Position numbers and translations under genes: made by a program. 64,000 nucleotides of DNA from Sorangium cellulosum (GTDB lineage Bacteria; Myxococcota_A; Polyangia; Polyangiales; Polyangiaceae). This document shows positions 1 to 8,909 of the stretch, in pieces. The notes beneath the pieces were generated by a model. The model ran no database searches, had not been told where the DNA came from, and saw only the letters and a list, made by a program, of their open reading frames with translations. The DNA is taken from assembly GCF_002950945.1 (NCBI RefSeq), contig NZ_CP012673.1, forward strand, positions 12,825,501-12,889,500. Reading direction: 5' to 3'. How positions within the stretch are numbered: the stretch's first letter is position 1; every line of letters begins with the position of its first letter.

Positions 1-400
1 CGATCCACGCGCTGTCCTGCGTCGCGAGGTCGTTGTACTTGCGCTCGCCCCCGAAGATCGCGACGAAGAACTGGTGGCGCTGGTGCGTCTCCTCCAGCGT
101 CTTCTCGAGGAGCTTCTGCCGCTGCTCGATCGTGAGCCGGTAGTCCTGCGCGTAGCGGACCACGTAGGCCCAGCGGAAATCCCACGACTCGAACGTGGCG
201 GTGGCCGTGAGGAAGTTGTCGAGCTCGGAGAGCGCGATCAGGTGCTCCGTGCGCGTCCAGGCGCGCAGCACGTACTCGTAGTCCGTCGCCACGTACTCGC
301 GAGGGCCCTCGTTCAAGCTCACGAGCTGGGTCGAGCAGCCGGCCTGCCCGACGAGCGCCGCGAGGACCAGACCGCGCCGGATCCATGCCGAGGTGACCAC
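1..400 (-). CDS. Putative exported lipoprotein, C-terminus beyond window
   Basis: Reading the minus strand from a GTG at 400 gives an open frame that runs off the left edge, so about 133 residues are visible. The N-terminus (VVTSAWIRRG, then LVLAALVGQAGC) looks like a lipoprotein signal with Cys at residue 22, although Gln at the -3 position is unusual for a lipobox. The mature part is acidic and aromatic-rich (YEYVLRAWTRTEHLIALSEL, FESWDFRWAYVVRYAQDY) and suggests helices. I do not recognise a family. It follows the gene at 500-1504 in the same direction and probably belongs to the rseP-led gene row. A second in-frame GTG at 439 is possible but would put non-hydrophobic residues before the signal. 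Confidence 0.6.
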   Translation of the reverse strand, partial: MVTSAWIRRGLVLAALVGQAGCSTQLVSLNEGPREYVATDYEYVLRAWTRTEHLIALSELDNFLTATATFESWDFRWAYVVRYAQDYRLTIEQRQKLLEKTLEETHQRHQFFVAIFGGERKYNDLATQDSAWI

Positions 401-499
401 GCGCCCAGGGTACCCACCTGCCGCGCTGGATGCACGCACTCGGAGGAGATCACCGCGCCTTCCCCCCTTCCGGCGGCCAGCTCGCCCCCGCCGGGGCCC

Positions 500-1504
500 T
501 CACCGGGGCGGCGGCGGCCGAAGCGCGCCCGGCACGAACGAGAAGCTGACATTGAGGCGCGCGGCGTAGTACGAGTCGACGTCGCCGCGCAGCGGCGTCG
601 CGATCGGGAGCAGCACGCTCAGCGCCGGCTGCACGTTGCTCGACAGGATCAGGCGGACGCTCGGCGAGATCGCGAACGTCGCGCGCCTGCTGTCCGGCAG
701 GCCCTCGGTCAGCTGGTAGACCTCCCAGAGCTCAAGCCCGAGCCCGACCGGGCGCGCGAGCCGGTAGCCGAAGTAGAACGCGGTGTGCGCCCGGATGTCG
801 GTGCGGCGCTCCCGGGAGAACAGGCCGCGCACGACGAGCGACCAGTCGAGGCCCTGCCGGAGCTGGAAGATGAACGGCCCCGTGATGTGCCGCATGTCGA
901 ACCACGGGCGGAACGTGATCGTCAGGTCCCGGAAGCGGGTCTCGTCCCACGGCCGCACCACACGCGCCGTCCGCAGCACCTCCTCCTCGGCCGGGGAGAC
1001 CTCGCGCGGCGTCGGGATCACGACGCCGAAGCCCCCGCCGGACGAGAGCCCGCGCACGCTCGACCACACGCCGCGCCCGTAGAGCTCGGGGCTCCCGAGC
1101 TGGATCGACCGTTCGACCCCCGGGACGCTCGCGGCGGCCGAGTCGTGCACCACGCCGACGAACCACTTGCGCGGGACGAGCGGCATCTCGAGCTCGCCGT
1201 GCGAGTACCAGGCGAAGGCGCTCTTGCCGCTGCCCGCACTGCCCCAGTCGGGCTCGATCACGGCCGCCGTGTACTCGAAGGTGAAGGTGGGATCGCGCCG
1301 CGTGAGCGCGGGGAGCGTCGGCGGCGCGGGGACGTCGAAGACCGCCTCGTCGTCGTCGGACCACGCGCCGGAGCCCGGCGGCGCCGCCAGCGCGGCCGGA
1401 GGCGGCGCGGCCAGGTAGAGGAGCGGAAGCCAGGACGCCGCGCGAGCGAGGCGCCCGGCCGGCGCCGGATCCCGCGCGGGCAGCGTCGGCGTCACGCGCG
1501 TCAC
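500..1504 (-). CDS. Exported protein, probable outer-membrane beta-barrel
   Basis: This 334-residue protein starts at GTG 1504, 10 bases after the rseP stop codon. Residues about 20-41 form a hydrophobic signal with a plausible cleavage after ALAA. The mature part has many short alternating hydrophobic/aromatic stretches (FTFEYTAAVIEPDW, ITFRPWFDMRHI, FYFGYRL) and ends with YAARLNVSFSF, which is what a beta-barrel of the outer membrane looks like. No named family is recognised. The tight spacing behind rseP suggests co-transcription; a link between the protease and this envelope protein is inference only. Confidence 0.65.
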   Translation of the reverse strand: MTRVTPTLPARDPAPAGRLARAASWLPLLYLAAPPPAALAAPPGSGAWSDDDEAVFDVPAPPTLPALTRRDPTFTFEYTAAVIEPDWGSAGSGKSAFAWYSHGELEMPLVPRKWFVGVVHDSAAASVPGVERSIQLGSPELYGRGVWSSVRGLSSGGGFGVVIPTPREVSPAEEEVLRTARVVRPWDETRFRDLTITFRPWFDMRHITGPFIFQLRQGLDWSLVVRGLFSRERRTDIRAHTAFYFGYRLARPVGLGLELWEVYQLTEGLPDSRRATFAISPSVRLILSSNVQPALSVLLPIATPLRGDVDSYYAARLNVSFSFVPGALRPPPPR

Positions 1505-1514
1505 GCGGGGGATG

Positions 1515-2621
1515 TTACTTCGATCCGAGGCCGAAATCGTTCGCGGTGACGTAGAGCATCAGCCCGATCAGCATGAACACGCCCACGAGGTGGATGTGCG
1601 CCTCGATGCGGGCGTTGGGCCGGCGCCGCGTGGTGGCCTCGTAGAACAGGAACATCAGCCGGCCGCCGTCCAGCGCCGGGAACGGGATCAGGTTGAACGC
1701 GCCGAGGTAGGCCGAGAGCATGCCGAGGAACTCGAGCCCGTCGGCCCAGCCGCGCTTGGCCGCGTACGCGGTCTCCTCGATCATCCGCTTCGGACCCCCG
1801 AGCTCGCCCTCGACCCTGCCCGTGATGACCTGGCCGAGCCCGACGATCAGGCCCTGCACGACCTTCGGCGGCTTCGTCAGCGCGAGCACCGCGGCCTCCT
1901 TGGCGGTCACGGGCGCCCGCTGGATCGGGCCGATCGCCGTCACGCCGATCCTGCCCGAGCCGTTGTCGCTCGCGGGCGTGATCGCGACCGGGATCCGCTC
2001 GCTGCCGCGCTCGATGACGAGGTCGAGCTGCCGCCCCGGGCTGCGGGAGATGATCTCCGCCATCTTCTCCCAGTCCTGCACCGGCGTCCCGTCGATCTCG
2101 ACGATCCGATCGCCGTCCTTCAGGTTGGCGGCCGCCGCCGGCGTGCCGGCGACCACGCCGATCTCGGTCTGGCGGTAGTGCTTGCCGCCCGTCATCAGGC
2201 TCGCGAAGAACAGCACCGAGGCGAACACGTAGTTCGCGAGCGGACCGGCGAAGATCGCGGCGATCCGGCCCACCAGGCTCGCGTTCGCGTAGCTGCCCTT
2301 GTCCTCGGGATCGACCTCCTCCATCGGGTTCATCCCCGCGATCTGGACGTACGCGAGGAAGGGGATCATCGCGACCTGGAACACGGTGGGGCCGTGCTTC
2401 ACCGGATCGTGACGCCAGAGCCGCAGGCGGATCTTGTCCGCCGCGGTCGTGAACCAGAAGTACCCGTCTTTCGGGACAACCTTGAAGAAGGTGGGTCCGA
2501 AGCCGATCGAGAACTTCAGGACGCGCATGCCGTAGGCGCGCGCGGCGAAATAATGCCCCGCCTCGTGAACCACCATCAGCAGGGCGAGACCGAGGACGCC
2601 AACGAAATACCAGCCGACCAT
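1515..2621 (-). CDS. rseP: Site-2 (RIP) zinc metalloprotease RseP
   Basis: RseP-type proteases cut transmembrane segments of anti-sigma factors or other single-pass proteins inside the inner membrane. This 368-residue protein has the zinc site HEAGH at residues 19-23 within the first membrane segment. A PDZ domain lies around residues 130-200 (GTPAAAANLKDGDRIVEIDG), and the second conserved motif, FPALDGGRL, lies near the C-terminus and is followed by further membrane segments. Length and order match the family, which often has one PDZ outside enterobacteria. It is followed after 10 bases by an outer-membrane-like gene. In other bacteria rseP usually sits with dxr/cdsA/bamA; none of these is in the window. 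Confidence 0.93.
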   Translation of the reverse strand: MVGWYFVGVLGLALLMVVHEAGHYFAARAYGMRVLKFSIGFGPTFFKVVPKDGYFWFTTAADKIRLRLWRHDPVKHGPTVFQVAMIPFLAYVQIAGMNPMEEVDPEDKGSYANASLVGRIAAIFAGPLANYVFASVLFFASLMTGGKHYRQTEIGVVAGTPAAAANLKDGDRIVEIDGTPVQDWEKMAEIISRSPGRQLDLVIERGSERIPVAITPASDNGSGRIGVTAIGPIQRAPVTAKEAAVLALTKPPKVVQGLIVGLGQVITGRVEGELGGPKRMIEETAYAAKRGWADGLEFLGMLSAYLGAFNLIPFPALDGGRLMFLFYEATTRRRPNARIEAHIHLVGVFMLIGLMLYVTANDFGLGSK

Positions 2622-2829
2622 CTCGGGCTAGTCTAACCAGGGTGCGGCGCGTCCGCACGCACGTCATGCCCGCCCCGCACGCCTGCGTCGGTGGACGCTC
2701 GCCCCCCTCGCCGCGCGGCGTCGCGCCCCCTCGCCGCGCCGCGCGGCGGCGCCGCCTGGCGCCGCGCGGCCGCCGGGCAGCGCAGCGCCCTGGGCGGCGC
2801 GGCGCTCCGCAGAGTCCGCCGGGAGCGGC

Positions 2830-3387
2830 TCAGCCGGTGAAGAACGAGACGCCGACGCTGAAGAACGGGTACCCGACGCGCATCGTCAGCGCGACCTCGT
2901 CGTTGAAATGGTACCGGCCGCCGATCATGGTGGCGAAGTCGAGCCACGCTTCCCGGTAGAAGCCGTCGCTCCGGACGAGCACACCGAGATCGGCGAAGGC
3001 GCTCCACTTGTCGTTGAAGAAGAAGTTCCACTGCAGGGTGACCGGGCTGATCAGCGTGAAGTCGTCGTAGCAATACCTGCAGTTCGTGATATCCACGCCG
3101 AACGAGATCCCGACCGTGTTGTTGATCTTCGGGACGAACGCCGGATCACCGAGCTCGATGGTCGCCCTGAAGCCGACGCCGAACTCGGTGTCGAAGTCCC
3201 GGTACCTGCGGTAACCGCGCAAGCCGTAGTCACGGCGCCAGAAGGCGAGGTTGCCGTGCGGCTCGAGCTCGGCCGTGTAGTCGGGATGGTCGTGCGGATT
3301 CTTGATGTTCGCCTGCGCCTCGGGCGCGAGCGCGACGAGGGCGACGCCAGCAAGAGCAACACCCACGAGCGAGGGGAGCGCTTTCAT
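2830..3387 (-). CDS. Exported beta-barrel-like protein
   Basis: The preferred start is ATG 3387 (MKALPSLVGVALAGVALVAL), because it begins directly at a Sec signal with cleavage near QANI; an in-frame ATG at 3477 only adds basic low-complexity residues. The 185-residue product has a mature part rich in Tyr/Phe/Trp and alternating hydrophobics (FGVGFRATIELGD, VTLQWNFFFNDKWSAFADLG, VALTMRVGYPFFSVGVSFF) ending in Phe-Thr-Gly, typical of small outer-membrane barrels. Two Cys occur in a CRYC motif. No family name can be given. About 210 bases of extremely GC-rich, palindrome-laden DNA separate it from rseP downstream. Confidence 0.7.
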   Translation of the reverse strand: MKALPSLVGVALAGVALVALAPEAQANIKNPHDHPDYTAELEPHGNLAFWRRDYGLRGYRRYRDFDTEFGVGFRATIELGDPAFVPKINNTVGISFGVDITNCRYCYDDFTLISPVTLQWNFFFNDKWSAFADLGVLVRSDGFYREAWLDFATMIGGRYHFNDEVALTMRVGYPFFSVGVSFFTG

Positions 3388-3641
3388 GGGCCCTTCGTAC
3401 CAAAGGAACGGCAGCGAAGGAAGCAAACGGACACGGCGCCCCGCCGCGGTGGCCGCCGCTGGACGGCGATGTCGCACCTCGCGCCACGCGCCGCCGGGAC
3501 GGAGCGCGCTCCCGCGGGGCGAGCTCGGCCGCCCCGCGCGCAGCGAGCTCGTCTGGCTGAGGCGCGCGCTTCGCGGTACACAGGAGCAGCCGCCGCAGAG
3601 CCCGCGCGCCGCGGAGGGGCGGCCTTCGCCGGAGCGTCGAG

Positions 3642-5480
3642 ATGAGAGGACCGACCCGCGTCATGCTTCTGGCCCGCCGCTGTCCGCGCGTGGGTTCGCT
3701 CGTCGGGGGCGCGCTCGTCGCGCTCGCCGCGCTCGCCTGCGGCCCCACGATCCAGGTCGCGGGGCCGCCGCCCGAGGAGGCGACGCAGCCCGCGCCGCCG
3801 GAGAAGAAGCCGGGCGCCCCGGCCCCGGCCCCGACGTCCGCGCCGCCGGAGCCGCCGGCGCCCACGGCCGCCGAGCCGTTCGTGAAGACGCGGGACTCCG
3901 ACGAGTGGGTGAGCCAGTCGCTCAAGCTGCAGCGGCGCTACGAGCGCGTCCTCGTGGTCGGCGCGCCCGCCCCCGCCACGATCCGCGTCGCCCCGCTCGA
4001 CCTGAACGCGCGCGGCGCGGCGGCCGAGGCGCAGGAGGTCCCGGTCACGCGCGCCTTCGCGACGCTCCAGCAGGCCGCGGACGCGGCCCGCGGCGGCGAC
4101 CTCGTCGCCGTGTTGCCCGGGACCTACGCGGGGTTCTCGGTCGGCGACAAGCCGAGCGCCGGCCAGGAGCGGTTCATCCACTTCAAGGCGATGGGGAGGC
4201 CGGGCGAGGTCGTGATCAACCAGGCGTGCGCCCTCGACCCGAGCTGGATGATCTACCTCAAGGCGGCGCACCACGTGGTGATCGAGGGCTTCAACCTCGC
4301 CGGGAGCAGCGAGCCGGGCCGGCAGAGCGCGGGCGCGCCGCGCGCGGGCGTCATGGTCGACGGCGCGTTCGGCGAGACCGGCAAGCTCGCGCACCACATC
4401 GCCGTCGTGGGGAGCTTCTCGCATCACCACCGGATGTGGGGGTTCCACTCGACCGACAGCCACACCGTCCTCCTGCAGGACAACCTGTTCGCCCTCTCGG
4501 CGCGCGAGCACGGAGCCTACGTGTCCGACGGGTCGGACAACTACGTGGTCCGGCGCAACGTGTTCTTCGGCAACAACGCGGGAGGGTTCCAGGCGAACCT
4601 CGATCCGGAGGCGTCGCTCGAGGAGGTGATGAAGCACCCGTCGTTCCGGAGCTACCCCCCGCCGGCGCCGACGCGGGCCTGGGCCGCGGGGCTCATCAAG
4701 CTCGCGACCGATCGCTTCGGCGAGCACGGGTTCCCGGACGGCCGCGGCGAGAATTTCATCATCGAGCAGAACGTGATGAACGGCAACGGCCGCGCCGGCG
4801 GCGGGGCGCTCAACCTCGCCGGGCTGTCGGACTCCCTCATCCAGAACAACCTCCTCTACGGCAACCTCGCGCACGGGATCGCGCAGTGGGACAACGCGAA
4901 CCCCTACGACAAGGCCTACGTGGAGCCCGGCCCCAGCGCGCCGGAGCAGGTGAGCGGCCCCGAGGCGCTGCCCCTCTTCGGCTGCCGCAACAACCTGATC
5001 CGCAACAACACCGTGATCATGAACAACGGCGGCCGGGCCGCGCTCCAGTGCGGCAACGGCAGCTGGGGCTGCCGGCTCCGGAACAACGTGTTCATCAACG
5101 ACGCCTCGGCCTCGATCGAGGTGTTGAGCACGGGCATCTACCGGTTCGACGCGGGCCACAACGTGGTGAACCAGGTGAGCTACGGCGGGATGCCGCCCGC
5201 GCTGAAGCGCCTGGCGGCGTCGCTCGCCGAGACGCGGGCGGTCACGGGCATCACGCGCGCGCGGTTCGCGGCCGAGGTGATGCGCGCGAGCGACGAGCCG
5301 TGGGTGATCCTCGAGGGGGGCTGGTGGAAGCTCAACCCGAACCGGCCGGATTTCAGGCCGAAGCGAACGTCGAAGATGCTGCTCGGGCAGGGCGACGCCC
5401 GCGAGGTCCCGGCGCACGATCTGCTCGGGAACAAGCGCGGCAGCGCGGATCTCGGGGCGCTGTCGCCGGCGTCCGACTGA
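3642..5480 (+). CDS. Right-handed beta-helix lipoprotein
   Basis: The 612-residue product begins with a signal ending LVALAALAC, Cys at about residue 33, so it is probably a lipoprotein. A Pro/Ala-rich linker follows to about residue 85. The rest shows irregular beta-helix rungs with Asn ladders (DNYVVRRNVFFGNNAGGF, NNLIRNNTVIMNNGG), as in parallel beta-helix/pectate-lyase-like and DUF1565 proteins. An entry motif of the type ATLQQAADAARGGDLVAVLPGTY occurs near residue 140, as in carbohydrate-binding beta-helix proteins. A polysaccharide-binding or cleaving role at the cell surface is inference; no catalytic residues were identified. ATG 3642 has GGAG upstream; ATG 3663 is an alternative. Confidence 0.85.
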   Translation: MRGPTRVMLLARRCPRVGSLVGGALVALAALACGPTIQVAGPPPEEATQPAPPEKKPGAPAPAPTSAPPEPPAPTAAEPFVKTRDSDEWVSQSLKLQRRYERVLVVGAPAPATIRVAPLDLNARGAAAEAQEVPVTRAFATLQQAADAARGGDLVAVLPGTYAGFSVGDKPSAGQERFIHFKAMGRPGEVVINQACALDPSWMIYLKAAHHVVIEGFNLAGSSEPGRQSAGAPRAGVMVDGAFGETGKLAHHIAVVGSFSHHHRMWGFHSTDSHTVLLQDNLFALSAREHGAYVSDGSDNYVVRRNVFFGNNAGGFQANLDPEASLEEVMKHPSFRSYPPPAPTRAWAAGLIKLATDRFGEHGFPDGRGENFIIEQNVMNGNGRAGGGALNLAGLSDSLIQNNLLYGNLAHGIAQWDNANPYDKAYVEPGPSAPEQVSGPEALPLFGCRNNLIRNNTVIMNNGGRAALQCGNGSWGCRLRNNVFINDASASIEVLSTGIYRFDAGHNVVNQVSYGGMPPALKRLAASLAETRAVTGITRARFAAEVMRASDEPWVILEGGWWKLNPNRPDFRPKRTSKMLLGQGDAREVPAHDLLGNKRGSADLGALSPASD

Positions 5481-5648
5481 GCGAACCGGGGCGCGCCGGA
5501 CGCGGGCGCTCTCGGGGTGTGGACGCTCGCATCGGCCCACGCGCCCACCGGAGAAAAACCTTGCGGGGGGTGGGAAGTAGGCGAACGATCGCGCCGCGTT
5601 GGGGGCATCTACGTGGACCACCCGCGGCGTGCCCAAAGGAGAGCGGAG

Positions 5649-6365
5649 ATGCGCGGACGTACTTCTTCTCTGGTGTGCGTGATCTGTGTCGCGGCCGCCG
5701 CGGCGTTCACGGCGTGCTCGGACGACACGCCGTCGAACCCCGGCGGGGGTGGCGGAGACGGCGGCGGGGGAACGACGAGCAGCACGACGTCGAGCGCGGC
5801 GACCACGACCTCGGCGGCGACCACGACCTCGAGCAGCTCGGGCGGGGGTGGCGGCGAGGGCGGCGGAGGGGGCGAGACCGTCTGTGATCAGGCCTGCGCG
5901 AAGGCCGCGGAGTGCGAGGTCCCCGTGTGCAGCCTCGTCCCTTACGACTGCTCGGATCCGGCGGCGGAATGTGCCGCCGAGTGCGTGAACGGGGCGTCGT
6001 GCGAGCAGATCCAGACGCTGACGGGGGAGAACGTGGACCCGGAGCTCGCCGGCTGCCTGAGCGAGTGCCAGGGCGGCGAGGGTGGAGGGGGCGGCGGCAC
6101 CGGCAGCGGCACGCAGTGCCTGAGCTGCGCGGCGCAGAACGGCTGCATGACGGCGTGCGCGCTCAACGCGACCTGCCGGGTCTGGCTCGAGTGCGCCCGG
6201 ACCTGCATGGAGAGCGATCCGCAGCCGGCGTGTTTCACCGCCTGCAACGAGGCCCACCCCGACGCCCAGAGCCGGTATGAGGCCGTGTACGAGTGCACCT
6301 GCACGAGCTGCGAGGCGAGCTGCGGCGCCGTCGCCGATCCGTGCGCTCAGCCGGGAGGCATGTAG
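5649..6365 (+). CDS. Cys-rich lipoprotein of unknown function
   Basis: ATG 5649 is chosen because AAAGGAG lies seven bases upstream and because the protein then starts with a lipoprotein signal (MRGRTSSLVCVICVAAAAAF, lipobox FTAC). The frame is open further upstream to 5517, but that part is not signal-like. The 238-residue product has a Gly/Ser/Thr-rich spacer at residues about 30-78, followed by two Cys-rich blocks separated by a Gly run. Cys occur in patterns such as CDQACAKAAECEVPVC and CLSCAAQNGCMTAC, suggesting disulfide-bonded repeats outside the cytoplasm. Such proteins are common in Polyangiales; no function is known to me. Confidence 0.8.
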   Translation: MRGRTSSLVCVICVAAAAAFTACSDDTPSNPGGGGGDGGGGTTSSTTSSAATTTSAATTTSSSSGGGGGEGGGGGETVCDQACAKAAECEVPVCSLVPYDCSDPAAECAAECVNGASCEQIQTLTGENVDPELAGCLSECQGGEGGGGGGTGSGTQCLSCAAQNGCMTACALNATCRVWLECARTCMESDPQPACFTACNEAHPDAQSRYEAVYECTCTSCEASCGAVADPCAQPGGM

Positions 6366-6481
6366 TCGGGCTCGGGCGGCCTCGGTCGCGGGCGACCCGG
6401 CGCGCGCTGGCAGGGCAGGCCCGAAGGACTACCGGCGACAACACCCGGGCCCGCGCGCCGAGCGCGTGTACACTCTCCCGC

Positions 6482-7666
6482 GTGCCGACCGCGCCGCCCC
6501 GCGCTCCCCGCCGGGCCCCCCTATCGGACAGATCCCCGCTCCCTGGACGCCCTCTGTCGGACCTCGCCCCCACCGGCTGGCTCGCTGCCGCGATATGGCT
6601 CACCGCGTGCGCCGCGCCGGGCGACGGCGGTGGCAGCCCTGCGGGCAGGGCGGGCGCCTCCGTCGAGGCCGCCCCTGCTGCCCTGCCGGCGGCCCTCGCC
6701 GCCGCCGCGCTGTCCGCGTCCGCCGCGCCGGCGTCGGCCGTGCCTGCGTCCGCTGGCAGCGCCCACGCCGGCGCGGCCATCCTGGGCGGCGCCCCCGCCG
6801 AGCCTGCGTCCGCCGGGAGCAGCGCGAGCGCGGCATCAGCCGGCGCGCCCCCGCCCGGCTCGGCCAGCGCCGGGTTGCCCGCCCTGCCGCTCCAGGCGCC
6901 CGGGGCGTGCCCCGCCGACATGGCCCCCGTGGGCGGCTTCTGCATCGATCGCTACGAGGCGCACCTCGTCACCGAGGCCGGCGGCGAGCTCGCCGTGCAC
7001 CCGCATTACAAGAGGCCGGAGCCGGGGGTCCGCTACCTCGCCCGCAGCGGGCCCGGCGTGTTTCCGCAGGCGTACATCAGCCGTGTCGAGGCCAAGGCCG
7101 CGTGTGCCGCCGCCGGCAAGCGCCTCTGCACGCGGCGGGAGTGGCAGCGCGCCTGCCGCGGCAACGGGGTCCACCGCTACCCGTACGGGCCCCGCGGCGA
7201 GCGCGGGCGGTGCAACACGGGAAAAGCGCACCTCCTGCGCGAGGTCTTCGGCGAGCACCCGCCGGGCGGGTGGAGCTACGAGAGGCACTTCAACAGCCCC
7301 GAGCTCGACCAGAAGCCCGGCTTCCTGGCAAGAAGCGGCGACTACGCCGGATGTGCGAGCGAGCTCGGGGTCCACGACCTGATCGGGAACCTGCACGAGT
7401 GGGTGAGCGACATGGTCGATCACGATCTCGTGATGCGCCTCGCGGTCGAGGGCGTCGAGCGCCGCGACCAGCCGTGGCACGAGGGCAACGGCGTGTTCAT
7501 GGGCGGCTTCTTCAGCACGACCAGCGAGCTCGGCCCGGGCTGCTACTTCACCACGATCGCCCACGAGCCGACCTATCACGACTACTCCACGGGATTCCGC
7601 TGCTGCGACGGCCCCACGTTGCCCGCGGCGCCGGCCGGGGCGGGCGCGAAGAAGCAGGACGGCTGA
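6482..7666 (+). CDS. FGE-sulfatase (SUMF1-type) domain lipoprotein
   Basis: GTG 6482 gives a lipoprotein-like start: short basic Pro-rich N-terminus, hydrophobic WLAAAIWLTAC, then an Ala/Ser/Gly-rich linker to about residue 140. The C-terminal 250 residues match the formylglycine-generating-enzyme fold: GGFCIDRYEAHLV, AAAGKRLCTRREWQRACRG, YPYGP, IGNLHEWVSDM, and the end motif STGFRCC. Members of this family either oxidise sulfatase Cys or Ser or, as exported versions often do, act in other roles such as binding. The paired active-site Cys of true FGE could not be confirmed. No sulfatase lies in the window. 394 residues. Confidence 0.82.
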   Translation: MPTAPPRAPRRAPLSDRSPLPGRPLSDLAPTGWLAAAIWLTACAAPGDGGGSPAGRAGASVEAAPAALPAALAAAALSASAAPASAVPASAGSAHAGAAILGGAPAEPASAGSSASAASAGAPPPGSASAGLPALPLQAPGACPADMAPVGGFCIDRYEAHLVTEAGGELAVHPHYKRPEPGVRYLARSGPGVFPQAYISRVEAKAACAAAGKRLCTRREWQRACRGNGVHRYPYGPRGERGRCNTGKAHLLREVFGEHPPGGWSYERHFNSPELDQKPGFLARSGDYAGCASELGVHDLIGNLHEWVSDMVDHDLVMRLAVEGVERRDQPWHEGNGVFMGGFFSTTSELGPGCYFTTIAHEPTYHDYSTGFRCCDGPTLPAAPAGAGAKKQDG

Positions 7667-7797
7667 CGGCGGCGGCTCGCGGTGGAGCACCAGGCCACCG
7701 CGCGGTGACCTGTCGGGGGCTGGGTCCGAGTCCGGGCCCCGGTGGCTCTCCAGGCGAGGAGCACACAGCTCACGCGACGCTGGATTAGGATGGCGCC

Positions 7798-8898
7798 ATG
7801 TCGCGTCGACGGCGGTCCGTGCCGCTTGCCCTCAGCGCCGCGTTCGCGCTGTCGTCCGTGGCCGCGTCGGCGGAGCCGGGCGCCTCCGATCGCGTTCGCG
7901 CTCCGGCGTCCGCCGCCCCGACCACCTCGGCGGCCGATGCCGTCGCGCGCGACGCCATCCGGCGCGGCGACGAGGCGCGGCGCGCCGGCCGGTGGGGTGA
8001 AGCCGCCCTGGCCTACCGGGCCGCCCTGGAAGAGCGCCGCGGCCCGCCGCTCTCGCTCGCGACCCGCGCCGAGGTGGCCGGGGAGCTCGGCCTGTGCGAG
8101 CTCGCGCTCGGCGCGCATCGAGACGCCGCGGAGCACCTGCGCTTCAGCCTCGAGCACCGCAGCGCGCTCCCCGTCGAGCAGCAACGGCGGTTCGAGGCTG
8201 GACAGGTGCAGGCGGAGCGCGAGGTCGGCACGCTGTTCCTCGCCGTGAGCCCCCGCGACGCCGAGGTGCTCCTCGACGGCAGATCGCTCGGCGCGCCGCG
8301 CCCGGTCCACGTCGTCTTCGTCGAGCCTGGACCCCACACGGTGCGCGCGAGGCTCGCGGGGTACGCCGACGCGGTGGCCGGCATCGAGGCGGTGCGCGGC
8401 GCCTCGTCGAGCGTGACGCTCGCGCTCGCCGTGAGGGCGCCTGTCCCGGCGCCGTCGGCCCGCGCGAACGCGCTCCACCCCGGGCCCGCGCAGCCCGCGG
8501 CTCCAGGCGACACGGCCGACGTGCTGCGGCGCATCGCCCTCGGGACCGCCGCGGCGGGCGCCGTCCTCGGCGCCGGCTTCTGGGTCGCCGCGGAGGTGCT
8601 CGACGGCGTCGTCGACGAGCGCGCCCGAGAGATCCGCGAGCGCGGGGGACACGGCGCGTGCAACGGCGCGGGGTTCTCCGGGGCGTGCAAGCACCAGGAG
8701 GCGCTCATCGCGCGGCGCGACGGCGTGGGCGCGGCGGCCGTCGCGGTCCTCGTCGCGAGCGGCGCGCTCGGAGCGCTCTCGGTGTCGTCGTACTGGTGGG
8801 CCCCGGCGGCGCCGCCGCGCGCGACGGCCGGCTTCACGCCGATGGTCGCGGGGGCGACGGGGCTCTCGCCCGGCGTGACCCTCCAGGCGGTGTGGTAG
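7798..8898 (+). CDS. Exported PEGA-domain protein
   Basis: The 366-residue product has an N-terminal Sec signal (PLALSAAFALSSVAASA). Residues about 55-135 form an alpha-helical, TPR-like region. A PEGA domain follows at about 140-215 (LFLAVSPRDAEVLLDG, then EPGPHTVRARLAGY), a surface-layer-like fold common in myxobacteria. Two hydrophobic segments after residue 240 (IALGTAAAGAVLGAGFWVAA and AAAVAVLVASGALGALSV) look like membrane helices flanking a loop with two Cys. PEGA proteins are generally envelope-associated, binding function unknown. The next gene starts 11 bases after the stop, so they are probably co-transcribed. Confidence 0.82.
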   Translation: MSRRRRSVPLALSAAFALSSVAASAEPGASDRVRAPASAAPTTSAADAVARDAIRRGDEARRAGRWGEAALAYRAALEERRGPPLSLATRAEVAGELGLCELALGAHRDAAEHLRFSLEHRSALPVEQQRRFEAGQVQAEREVGTLFLAVSPRDAEVLLDGRSLGAPRPVHVVFVEPGPHTVRARLAGYADAVAGIEAVRGASSSVTLALAVRAPVPAPSARANALHPGPAQPAAPGDTADVLRRIALGTAAAGAVLGAGFWVAAEVLDGVVDERAREIRERGGHGACNGAGFSGACKHQEALIARRDGVGAAAVAVLVASGALGALSVSSYWWAPAAPPRATAGFTPMVAGATGLSPGVTLQAVW

Positions 8899-8909
8899 GC
8901 TGCCCCGCG

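Noticed and set aside
74-1549. Plus-strand frame of about 490 residues at the left edge
   Set aside because: Antisense to two minus-strand genes with signal peptides; composition is that of a shadow.
3384-6257. Minus-strand frame of about 950 residues over the beta-helix gene
   Set aside because: Antisense to a lipoprotein gene with a clear beta-helix pattern; no domain or signal in the minus frame.
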